The translations under genes were made by a program, and so were the position numbers. A DNA stretch of 43,682 nucleotides from positions 1 to 43,682 of the forward strand of contig JAEWVC010000016.1 in assembly GCA_023459275.1 (NCBI GenBank), given 5' to 3'. The DNA is from Bacillota bacterium. GTDB taxonomy: Bacteria > Bacillota > Clostridia > Christensenellales > Aristaeellaceae. This document shows positions 1 through 7,582 of this stretch, piece by piece. Position 1 is the first letter of the stretch; every line of letters begins with the position of its first letter. A model generated the notes under the pieces. It saw only the letters and a list, made by a program, of their open reading frames with translations, did not search any database and was not told the origin of the DNA.

Positions 1-60
<60 letters not shown>

Positions 61-108
61 ACATTATCATTCACTCTTCCGTCATATGCTCTCCCGGGGG
101 GAGTTTTG

Positions 109-1437
109 ATGGCGAAGCAGACCATACGGGAGCAGGCGGTACTTTTAACACTGGCCAATACCATTGTCAGGGCTTTGGGGTTTGTGATGCGGGTGCTGCT
201 TTCCAGGCTGCTGGGCCCGGAGATCATGGGGATCATGGAACTTGGCGGCTCGGTGCACATGCTGGCCATCACCCCTGCTACGGCCGGGTTGCCCCTGGCG
301 GTGAGCCGGCTGACGGCCAAGGCGCAGCCAGGGCACAAGAAGGACGCGCTGAACGCCGGGAAACGGCTGGTAAGGCTTTTATCCCTGGTCTGGGTCCCCC
401 TGTATCTGCTGCTGACGCCCTTCTTCGCAAGGCTGCTGGGGGATACGCGCACCTTCCCCACACTTGTGATGAGCGCCCCCTGTATCCTGATCCTGGGATA
501 CTCCGCCGCGTACAACGGATACTGCTACGGCGTGAACAACGCCTGGCCCCCAGCCCTGAGCGAACTGACGGAGCAGGTTTTACGGTTTGCCATTGCCTTC
601 GCGGTATTATTGACGTTTCCAACCTTAACAGCTGCCTGGGCCGCGGCGGCGCCCGGTTTTGCCACCGCCATCTCGGAGGCTGCGGGCATGCTCCTGGTAG
701 TCTTGATGCTGCGCCTGAAAAAGCCGGAAGCACAGCCTTCAAAATCGCTGCAAAAGCAGGTGCTGCGCCTGGCCCTTCCCCCCACCGCCACCCGGCTGAC
801 AGCCACAGCGCTGCGCTCGGTAAACGCTGTGCTCATCCCCTTCCGCCTCCGTGCCTCCGGCCTGGTACTGGCGGAAGCCACCTCCCGCTTTGGTATGCTT
901 GCAGGGATGGCCATGCCGGTGGTCATGCTGCCCTCCGTGTTCACCGGTTCTTTGGCCATGCTGGCCGCACCGGCACTGGCGTCAAGGGAAAACAACCCAC
1001 GGGCGCTGAAAGCCATCAGTACCCAGTTGCTGCTGGCGGCGTTCCTGGTAGGGGTGGCCTGCGGCGCGGGGCTGTATGCCGCCGCGCCCTTCATTGCCCA
1101 GCGGATGTACCGGCTGCCGGAATTGATACCCCTTATCCGCTTTTTAACCCCGGCGGTATTGGTGATGAGCCTGCACCAGGTGCTTTCGGGGATGATTGCC
1201 GGGTTGGGCAGGCAAAAGCAGGCGCTGTACGGCACATTGGCGGGCGCGGTCGTAACCATTGTGAGCAGTTGGTTTTTGACCGGACTGCCGCAGTTGCGTT
1301 TGTTTGGCGCCGCGGCCGCCATGATGGCCGGGCAGGCGGTGGGGCTTGTCTGGAGCCTGGCGCTGCTGATCCGCATCCTGATGCAAAAAGCGCCCCCGAA
1401 GGAGCGCGAGGAAGTTCAAACGCCGGCATCACCATGA
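109..1437 (+). CDS. SpoVB/MurJ-like lipid-linked oligosaccharide flippase (MATE/MOP superfamily)
   Basis: Polytopic membrane protein of 442 residues, almost entirely alternating hydrophobic segments and short basic loops, with the N-terminal pattern of the polysaccharide-biosynthesis/SpoVB family (a first helix around LANTIVRALGFVMRVLLSR followed by LGPEIMGI). Family members flip undecaprenyl-linked cell-wall or spore-cortex precursors across the cytoplasmic membrane. About 12 to 14 helices are expected, and the length is slightly short of the usual 500 or more residues. I chose ATG 109 over TTG 106 because the GGGGGAG ribosome site at about 97-103 sits just upstream. It converges with the tRNA methyltransferase, whose stop is 14 bases away. 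The exact substrate (spore cortex or vegetative peptidoglycan) cannot be told from sequence. Confidence 0.85.
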   Translation: MAKQTIREQAVLLTLANTIVRALGFVMRVLLSRLLGPEIMGIMELGGSVHMLAITPATAGLPLAVSRLTAKAQPGHKKDALNAGKRLVRLLSLVWVPLYLLLTPFFARLLGDTRTFPTLVMSAPCILILGYSAAYNGYCYGVNNAWPPALSELTEQVLRFAIAFAVLLTFPTLTAAWAAAAPGFATAISEAAGMLLVVLMLRLKKPEAQPSKSLQKQVLRLALPPTATRLTATALRSVNAVLIPFRLRASGLVLAEATSRFGMLAGMAMPVVMLPSVFTGSLAMLAAPALASRENNPRALKAISTQLLLAAFLVGVACGAGLYAAAPFIAQRMYRLPELIPLIRFLTPAVLVMSLHQVLSGMIAGLGRQKQALYGTLAGAVVTIVSSWFLTGLPQLRLFGAAAAMMAGQAVGLVWSLALLIRILMQKAPPKEREEVQTPASP

Positions 1438-1451
1438 GCAAGGCTGCCATC

Positions 1452-2195
1452 CTATATATGATAGATTCTGTCCATCTCCGCAGTGGATTTTCCCGTCTCA
1501 TCGTACACAATCAGCGGCGGCAGGCAGTGGAGCCCGGGCCTGGCGGCCTTGACGCCCTCCATCAGTATCAGATGAGGGGCTTTGCCCGCTTTCGAATGCA
1601 CCATGCGCAGGCGCTTGGGCGACAGCTTGTTTTCCCGGAAAACATCCGCGAGCTCCAGCATTCTGGCCGCGGGGAAAACCATGGCCAGCCTTCCGCCGTT
1701 GTCAAGAAGCACCTTGGAGGTATATACGGCCTCCTTGACAGTCACGCCGCCTTCGTGCCTGGCCAGATGCAATTCTTCCCTGGGGTTTTTGAGGGTCCCG
1801 CCCGCCTTGCCGTAGGGCGGATTGCAGACCACCAGGGAAAGAGAGCCCGGGGCGATAATCTGGGGCGCGTCCCTAAGATCCATGGCATGGATCATCACGC
1901 GGCTGTCAAGCCCATTGAGGGCAACGCTCCTTGCGGCCATGTCCGCCATATCCAACTGGATTTCAAAGCCGTGGATCACGGCGCGCTCCGCTCTTCCCGC
2001 AATCAGGAGTGGCAGGATGCCTGTGCCTGTACCCAGGTCTGCCACACGGTCCGATACCCTTGGGGCGCAGAAGTCTGCCAGCAGCACCGCATCCGTGCCA
2101 AAGCAGAACTTTTTCGGGTGCTGGATGATTTGTAGCCCATGAAACTGCAGGTCATCCACCCTCTCCCCCTGTTTTAACACGAGTGGCTGATCCAT
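1452..2195 (-). CDS. tRNA1(Val) adenine-N6 methyltransferase-like protein (TrmN6/YabB type)
   Basis: A 247-residue class I SAM-dependent methyltransferase. The SAM-binding glycine loop reads DLGTGTGILPLLIA (about residues 53-66), and the N6-adenine signature NPPYGKAGG lies near residue 124. The N-terminal GERVDDLQFHGLQIIQHPKKFCFGTDAVLLADF-like block is shared with the TrmN6/YabB family, which modifies the adenine next to the anticodon of tRNA-Val. Its start codon lies one base after the stop of the large SpoIID/LytB gene, so the two are almost certainly co-transcribed and translationally coupled. A clear independent ribosome site is lacking (only GGCGGA). In many Firmicutes YabB instead sits beside a ribosomal RNA methyltransferase (RsmI), so this neighbour is unusual. 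Confidence 0.88.
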   Translation of the reverse strand: MDQPLVLKQGERVDDLQFHGLQIIQHPKKFCFGTDAVLLADFCAPRVSDRVADLGTGTGILPLLIAGRAERAVIHGFEIQLDMADMAARSVALNGLDSRVMIHAMDLRDAPQIIAPGSLSLVVCNPPYGKAGGTLKNPREELHLARHEGGVTVKEAVYTSKVLLDNGGRLAMVFPAARMLELADVFRENKLSPKRLRMVHSKAGKAPHLILMEGVKAARPGLHCLPPLIVYDETGKSTAEMDRIYHI

Positions 2196-2196
2196 T

Positions 2197-5100
2197 CTAG
2201 GATTCCGCCGGTGTGGGAAAGATCAGGTATTGGGTCATACAGTAGCCCTCCTGGTCGTTGTAGACGACCTTGCACCAGGTTTCACCCTTTTCCAGCACGG
2301 GCACCGTTTCCCCCTTGGGCATCTCAAACAGGACGGCAGCGGAGGTGGAACACTCCGTGCGCAGGTTCAGCGTGGCGTTTTCAGGGTTGATCTGGGCGGT
2401 CATGTCCTCAACAGCCGTAAGGGTGGGATCAAGCACGGGGCTATCGGAGGCGTCTCCGTCCTCTCCCTGGGTATCGCTTCCGGAGGTGTCAAACTCCGCA
2501 GGCTTTGTAAAAGTCAGGAAGGCTGTCATCACATATCCCGTCACGCCGTTATACTTGACTTGGCTCCAGGTACTTCCCTTGGAATATACGGTGACTTCCG
2601 CCAGCCTCGGGATGGTAGTCACCTTTGCGGCCGTGGAGGAGGCCGCCGCCCGGAGGTTCAGCGAACCGCTATCCGTCAGAACCCAGGCGGTTTGCGTTTC
2701 TCCCGTGGAAGAGGGCGGACTGCCTTCAAAGGCAAGGTAGGCCGTCTGCACGTAACCCGTTGACCCGCCATAAGAGACCTTGCACCAGGCAGCCCCTTTC
2801 TCCAACAGGGTAACATAGCTGTACTGCGGGATAGCCAATAGCACGTCGCTGCCGGAGACAGCGGATTTCCTAAGATTCAGAGACCCGCTTTTCGTGTTCA
2901 CCCATGCGGTGGCCGCAGGCTTGGCTGTAGGGGTGGAGGTCGGCGCAGCCGTGGCTGTGGGCGTGGCCGTTGCCGCAGGGGTGGGTGTAGGTGTGGGTGC
3001 GGTAAAGCTTAAATAGGTTGTCATCACATAGCCTGTTTTCCCGCCATAGGAGACCTTGCACCAGGTTCCGCCCATGTCAAGCAGCGTCACCTTTGCATAT
3101 TGAGGGATGCGGATCAGGACCGTGGCGCTGGACTTGGCCGCGCTGCGCATATTCAGGGAGCCGGACTGCGTATTGACATAGGCATAATCCGACATATCCG
3201 GCGTTGCCGTGGCGCTGTCCGGCGCAGCAGTCGCCGTGGGCGTGGGTGTTGGTGAAGGGGATGGTGTGGGCGTAGCGTAAGTGAAGCCAAGATACATGGT
3301 CATCACATACCCCGTCTTTCCGCCATAGGTAATTTTACTCCAGGTATCCCCCTTGGAAAGAAGCGTCACAGTGGCATACTGCGGGATGCGCAGGAGGATG
3401 GTTGCGCCCGGCTTGGCCGCGCTGCGCAGGTTCAGGGAACCGGACTGTGTGTTGACGTAAACCACCTGCTCCCCTACCGTGGGGGTGGCAGTGGGCGTTG
3501 CCGTGGGAGTCGGGGTAGGTGTGGGTGTTTCCGTCTCCTCCTCCGGCGGGGGGGTTGGCGTCGGGGTGGGCGTGGGGGTTGCATCTGCCAGGAAGGTCAG
3601 GAACTTGCTCATCACATAGCCTGTTTTTCCGGCATACTCCGCCTTCGTCCATTCGCTGCCTCGGCTTACCACTGTCACCGTGGCGTTTTGAGGGATGGTT
3701 GTGATGATGGCGCCACCGGAGGAAGCAGATTTGCGCATATTCAGCGAGCCGGATACGGTGGTGACTACCGCCTGCAGGTCCGCAGGGACGGGCGTAGGCG
3801 TAGGCGCCGGCGTGTCCGTAGGCGCGGGTGTCTGCCCGGGGCTCAAGAAGGTCAAAAAGATGGTCATTACAAACCCGTCGTAACCCGCATACCTGACCCT
3901 AGTCCAGGTTGCCCCCTGGCTGACGACTTCCACATAGGCATTCTGCGGGATCGTGCAAAGGATGGTACTGCCGGATTTGCCCTGGGTGCGCATGTTCAGG
4001 GACCCGGAGGCGGTGGTTACCTTGGCATATTCTGCCGCGGTATCCGTGTCCCCGCCGTCCTCTTCTTCCGTGCCAAACAACAGGTATTGCGTCATGGCGT
4101 AGCCGCTGACGCCCTCATACCTGACGGCACACCAGGTATCGCCCTTTTGGGTAACGATGACGCTTTCACCCTTGGGCATCTCCAGCAAAATAGCCGCATC
4201 GGTGCTGGCGGAGGCGCGCAGGTTCAGGGTGCTGGCGTTGGAGTTGACGATGGCCTCCACCTCACCATCCCCAAGCTGCGGATCCTCGTTGGACGTATCC
4301 CCCGGCTCGCCGGTCATGGTCAGGAATTCGGCAAGAATATAGCCTGTGGTCCCCTGATATTGGACCTTGCACCAAACGCTGTCGTTGCGCAGCACCGTGA
4401 CCTGCGTCCCGTTAGCCAGCCGGGCAAGCACCGCGCTTCCGGTGGAGGCGGAGGCACGAAAGTTGACGGTGCCAGTGCCATCTGCCAGGGTGACCACCGC
4501 GCCGTCGCTCTCGGGATCGGCCGTCGTACCGGGATACGTTGCGGAGAAGGACAAAAAGTCGGTGGAGGCGTAGGCTATAATGGCTCCGTACTGGATATAG
4601 GCCCACTGGCTCGTCTTGGAGAACACGCTCAATACGGCGCCGGCGGGGGCTGTGCCCAGGATGGTGGCCCCGGCCTCACCCTTGGCCCGAAGGTTCAGGT
4701 AATTAGAGGCTGTGACCACGGCGTATTCTGAGATGGCCGTGGCCGTTTTATCGGTAGTCTCCGGCGCATCGCCGGAGATGGACAGGGCGCTTGACTGCAC
4801 ATAGCCCAGGATGCTTCCGTACTGTATGAAAGCCCAGCCATCCTTTACGGCCCACACCTGAACCGGCACGCCGTGGGGTACGCTGCCCAGGATAGCGGCG
4901 CTTGCGCTGGCTTCTTTGCGGATGCCCAGCAGATCGGAGGAACTAACCAATTCCACAATGGCGGTAGCCGGCGCGCCGCCTCCGTCGATGTCCGCCGCCT
5001 CCTCCACGATGGTTTCCTCCGTGGAATCCTGCCCGGAGACGATGGCGCTCAAAATTGTATTGGTAAAATTTTTCTGCACCCGCTTGCAGCCTTCAAAATA

Positions 5101-6444
5101 AAAACCCACGATCTGGTCATAGGTGTAGCCCATGCGGCCCATCTGCATGGCACCACGCTGGCTCAGGCCCACGCCGTGGCCATATCGCCGCGCTGCCAGG
5201 ATAAAGTCGCTGCCGGATTTGGTAACCGTCCACAGCTCGTTCTGGGAGGAACTGATGCTCATGCCCAGCATGCTCTCCAGATCGCCGAAAATATCGCAGG
5301 TCACGGTGGCGGCAACCTCCACGGTTGAACCGGCGCTGTTTTTGGTGCGCACCGTAAGGCTGAAATCCATTTTTGTATACAGGCGGCTGGGATCAGCATA
5401 TTTGGGCGTGTGGGGCGTGATATCCGTGATCTTTGTGACCGCCACCACAGAGGCGCTGCCATCATAGCCCATGGCCTTTACGGCGGAAGCCGCCTTGGCA
5501 TTGAGCAGTGTCTTAAGGGATGCGTTCTGGCTGCCGCTTAAGCCGTCGCTGTAGACGGTAGCCGATTTCTTTACGGAATCGGGATTCGCCAAATCGAAGG
5601 GATCGTCCTTCACGTTAAGATAGCTGTAGCCGGAGCCGCCCCAGATGTTTTTGCTGGATTCCGTCTGGCCGCCGTTGGAGGCGGTATAGAAGGTACCCGT
5701 CAGGCTGGACCCGTTCATGAGCACAATGCCCTTGGTGGCATCGATGGCGGCCTTGCAGTTGGCGTTGCCGCTGGGCGTGCCCCGGTATACCTGGTCGCTG
5801 GTGGTATCCACCACGTCATAGATGGAACCTGTGCGGCTTTCCATAGCCCGCAGGGTATACGTTCTGGCGGCAAGGGCCTGGGCTTTCAGCGCCTCAATAG
5901 GCGCGCTGTTCCCCATCTCATAGGGCAGCACGCCGTACAGGTAAGATTCAATATAAATATAGGCAATGGTATACAGTTTGTAGCCGCCACTCACCGTGTC
6001 TACCACAAAACGCAGATCGCCGGGATAGGGGTTGGACGCCATATTGGATTCGGCGATCAGCAGACCGCTTGTGCCGCTTACGCTGTGGCGGCGCAGCGCG
6101 AACTGTGTGCCCATGTCGGTGGTGACGCCGTTTCTTGTGATGGTCAGCCTACCCGTGGTGCTGCTAAAGTTCACAGTCACCTTTTCCCCGTTGGAAAGCG
6201 CCTGGCTGGTGTTGCCGTTGATGCTGTAGCTGCCCTCCGCTGTGATGTTCAATGTGCTGGGGTTGCCCAGGGAAGAAAGATACACCCGGACCATGCCGTT
6301 GGTGGCGCTGGTGGCGGTGACCAGCGGCGCGGATTTGACAACCACCTCAGAAGATGCGTTTCCCATAAAGCACATGGCGAGAAAAATTACAGCAAAAAGA
6401 AAGCCCAAAATGCGGCTAGCCGTCCTCCGTATCGCAATGGTCAT
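2197..6444 (-). CDS. Giant secreted SpoIID/LytB-domain protein with eleven SH3b repeats
   Basis: 1415 residues from ATG 6444, which has GGGAGG eight bases upstream; the longer reading from 6507 lacks one. A signal peptide (ILGFLFAVIFLAMCFMGNAS) is followed by a SpoIID/LytB domain to about residue 480. It carries the conserved YLYGVLPYEM segment, whose Glu matches the catalytic residue of SpoIID lytic transglycosylase, then EALKAQALAARTYT and GHGVGLSQRGAMQMGRMGY. About residues 490-1410 contain eleven SH3b modules of about 60 residues, recognised by repeated SLN-[LM]-R, TW-KV-Y and GYVMT-[FY]-L motifs. Modules 5 to 9 are separated by Pro/Thr-rich linkers of the type PTPTPTP. The protein probably cleaves glycan strands in cell wall or spore cortex and binds the wall through SH3b. 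SpoIID itself is about 340 residues and has no SH3b array, so this is not the sporulation protein proper. Confidence 0.9.
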   Translation of the reverse strand: MTIAIRRTASRILGFLFAVIFLAMCFMGNASSEVVVKSAPLVTATSATNGMVRVYLSSLGNPSTLNITAEGSYSINGNTSQALSNGEKVTVNFSSTTGRLTITRNGVTTDMGTQFALRRHSVSGTSGLLIAESNMASNPYPGDLRFVVDTVSGGYKLYTIAYIYIESYLYGVLPYEMGNSAPIEALKAQALAARTYTLRAMESRTGSIYDVVDTTSDQVYRGTPSGNANCKAAIDATKGIVLMNGSSLTGTFYTASNGGQTESSKNIWGGSGYSYLNVKDDPFDLANPDSVKKSATVYSDGLSGSQNASLKTLLNAKAASAVKAMGYDGSASVVAVTKITDITPHTPKYADPSRLYTKMDFSLTVRTKNSAGSTVEVAATVTCDIFGDLESMLGMSISSSQNELWTVTKSGSDFILAARRYGHGVGLSQRGAMQMGRMGYTYDQIVGFYFEGCKRVQKNFTNTILSAIVSGQDSTEETIVEEAADIDGGGAPATAIVELVSSSDLLGIRKEASASAAILGSVPHGVPVQVWAVKDGWAFIQYGSILGYVQSSALSISGDAPETTDKTATAISEYAVVTASNYLNLRAKGEAGATILGTAPAGAVLSVFSKTSQWAYIQYGAIIAYASTDFLSFSATYPGTTADPESDGAVVTLADGTGTVNFRASASTGSAVLARLANGTQVTVLRNDSVWCKVQYQGTTGYILAEFLTMTGEPGDTSNEDPQLGDGEVEAIVNSNASTLNLRASASTDAAILLEMPKGESVIVTQKGDTWCAVRYEGVSGYAMTQYLLFGTEEEDGGDTDTAAEYAKVTTASGSLNMRTQGKSGSTILCTIPQNAYVEVVSQGATWTRVRYAGYDGFVMTIFLTFLSPGQTPAPTDTPAPTPTPVPADLQAVVTTVSGSLNMRKSASSGGAIITTIPQNATVTVVSRGSEWTKAEYAGKTGYVMSKFLTFLADATPTPTPTPTPPPEEETETPTPTPTPTATPTATPTVGEQVVYVNTQSGSLNLRSAAKPGATILLRIPQYATVTLLSKGDTWSKITYGGKTGYVMTMYLGFTYATPTPSPSPTPTPTATAAPDSATATPDMSDYAYVNTQSGSLNMRSAAKSSATVLIRIPQYAKVTLLDMGGTWCKVSYGGKTGYVMTTYLSFTAPTPTPTPAATATPTATAAPTSTPTAKPAATAWVNTKSGSLNLRKSAVSGSDVLLAIPQYSYVTLLEKGAAWCKVSYGGSTGYVQTAYLAFEGSPPSSTGETQTAWVLTDSGSLNLRAAASSTAAKVTTIPRLAEVTVYSKGSTWSQVKYNGVTGYVMTAFLTFTKPAEFDTSGSDTQGEDGDASDSPVLDPTLTAVEDMTAQINPENATLNLRTECSTSAAVLFEMPKGETVPVLEKGETWCKVVYNDQEGYCMTQYLIFPTPAES
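3000..3860 (-). repeat. Low-complexity Pro/Thr linker repeats inside the SH3b array
   Basis: Short G/T-rich repeats such as GGGTGTGGG on the + strand encode alternating Pro and Thr (with Ala) between SH3b modules, in at least four blocks (about 2930-3000, 3220-3280, 3485-3590 and 3785-3835). They are in frame and probably act as rigid extracellular spacers. Such repeats are prone to slippage, so their lengths may vary between strains. Confidence 0.75.
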
Positions 6445-6568
6445 TAGTTCAACCTCCCGCAGGCCCTCATAAGCGGGGACCCAATTTGGCAGCCGGCGCC
6501 CTGTCATCCTGCGTATTTGACCTTGCGGAGAATCTCCACAAAAACTTCACACTTTTGTAACTTGTATG

Positions 6569-6597
6569 ATTGTAGCATACAATCCTTTCTTTGTCTA
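6569..6597 (-). promoter_or_regulatory. Predicted sigma-A promoter of the SpoIID/SH3b-trmN operon
   Basis: On the minus strand a TAGACA -35 box (6597-6592), a 17-base spacer and a TACAAT -10 box (6574-6569) precede ATG 6444. The predicted leader is about 118 bases. A vegetative-type promoter suggests the product is not restricted to the mother cell. Confidence 0.7.
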
Positions 6598-6630
6598 TAT
6601 ATGCGCGAAGGATTTCCAATGTGTAACCTG

Positions 6631-6674
6631 CAAAAGGAAACAAAAAAGGAAAGGAGGCGGCACAAAGCCGCCTC
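6631..6674 (-). terminator. Rho-independent terminator of the glycerophosphodiesterase gene
   Basis: GAGGCGGC (6654-6661) and GCCGCCTC (6667-6674) form an eight-pair stem with a five-base loop. On the minus strand the stem is followed by a T-rich tract. It lies 20 bases after the stop codon and insulates the SpoIID promoter. Confidence 0.85.
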
Positions 6675-6694
6675 GATTTGCCATGAATAACCAA

Positions 6695-7423
6695 TTATTC
6701 CCCATCCCGCAGGCGTTTGGCCAGCGCGGGATAGTTGGTGATGATGCCATCCACTCCTGCGGCAAGCATTTCCCGGATATCCTCCGCCGCATTCACCGTC
6801 CACACATTGCATAAGATGCCGGCGTCATGACACAATTTCATATAATCGGGGCTGTTCACGCTTAAAAACTGCGGATGCACCGCCCGGCAGCCGAAGGATT
6901 TAGCGTATTCCCAGGGTTTGTAAAGTTTGTGGGCGTACAGGATCCCGCAGGGCATATGCGGAGCGATTTCCACCATGCGGGCCAGAGAAAAATGATTAAA
7001 GGAGGAATATAAAATCCGGTCTTCCATCCCGTATTTTTCCACCAGCGCCTGGCAGGCTTCCTCCAGGCCATTGGGATTTTCATTGTTTGTCTTCAATTCA
7101 ATATTAATGTGCAGCCTGCCGGGTTTGATAAGTGCCAGCACTTCTTCCAGCGTAGGGATCGTCTCTCCCTTGAAGGCGGCCATCCCATAGGAAAAGTCCA
7201 GTTTTTTGAGCTGCGCAAGGGTCAAATCCCCCACCAGTCCCTGGTATCCCGTCACCCGCTTTACATCGTCGTCGTGAGTGACCACTACTTCCCGGTCCCT
7301 GGTGAAATGCACATCCAGCTCAATGCCGTCCGCCTCAACATCCATTGCCATTTGAAAAGCCGCCAGCGTGTTTTCGGGAGCATCGCCGGATGCCCCCCGG
7401 TGTGCCCAGATCCTTGGTGCCAT
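6695..7423 (-). CDS. Glycerophosphodiester phosphodiesterase (GDPD family)
   Basis: A 242-residue cytosolic GDPD with no signal peptide. Conserved features are WAHRGASGDAPENTLAAF at the N-terminus (catalytic His and Glu), GIELDVHFTRDREVVVTHDD (metal ligands and second catalytic His), and HINIELKT and NVWTVN further on. It hydrolyses deacylated phospholipids such as glycerophosphoglycerol to sn-glycerol-3-phosphate and an alcohol. ATG 7423 is preceded by GGAGG with eight-base spacing. The longer frame from 7492 overlaps the predicted promoter and is rejected. It is monocistronic, with its own promoter and terminator, and divergent from the GH65 gene. Confidence 0.92.
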   Translation of the reverse strand: MAPRIWAHRGASGDAPENTLAAFQMAMDVEADGIELDVHFTRDREVVVTHDDDVKRVTGYQGLVGDLTLAQLKKLDFSYGMAAFKGETIPTLEEVLALIKPGRLHINIELKTNNENPNGLEEACQALVEKYGMEDRILYSSFNHFSLARMVEIAPHMPCGILYAHKLYKPWEYAKSFGCRAVHPQFLSVNSPDYMKLCHDAGILCNVWTVNAAEDIREMLAAGVDGIITNYPALAKRLRDGE

Positions 7424-7463
7424 TTTGATTGCCTCCATATTGCCAAATGTTGTTGCCGCGCTT

Positions 7464-7492
7464 ACTGTAGCACGCTTTTGCGCCCTTGGCAA
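7464..7492 (-). promoter_or_regulatory. Predicted promoter of the glycerophosphodiesterase gene
   Basis: Minus-strand TTGCCA (7492-7487), 17 bases, TACAGT (7469-7464). Both boxes match consensus at five of six or nearly so, and the start ATG is about 40 bases downstream. Confidence 0.65.
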
Positions 7493-7514
7493 GCCGGAAA
7501 ATACCGCGCTGCTG

Positions 7515-7543
7515 TTTACCGGCCCGGCCTTTCATGCTATACT
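7515..7543 (+). promoter_or_regulatory. Predicted promoter of the GH65 phosphorylase gene
   Basis: TTTACC (7515-7520), 17 bases, TATACT (7538-7543). The -10 box is strong and the -35 box moderate. The palindrome at 7551-7566 falls at the expected transcription start. Confidence 0.65.
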
Positions 7544-7550
7544 ATTTGTT

Positions 7551-7566
7551 AGTTTTACGTAAAACT
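7551..7566. promoter_or_regulatory. 16-bp perfect palindrome, likely operator of the GH65 gene
   Basis: AGTTTTACGTAAAACT is its own reverse complement. It starts about seven bases after the -10 box and ends just before the ribosome site, a position that would block transcription when bound. A central CG in an A/T-rich palindrome is typical of LacI-family operators, but the cognate regulator is not identified here. Confidence 0.6.
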
Positions 7567-7582
7567 TCATGGAGGTGTTTCG

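Noticed and set aside
3000..3860. Repeated short G/T-rich units resembling a repeat array
   Set aside because: The units are in frame inside the SH3b protein and encode Pro/Thr linkers. They have no regular spacer structure, so this is not a CRISPR array.
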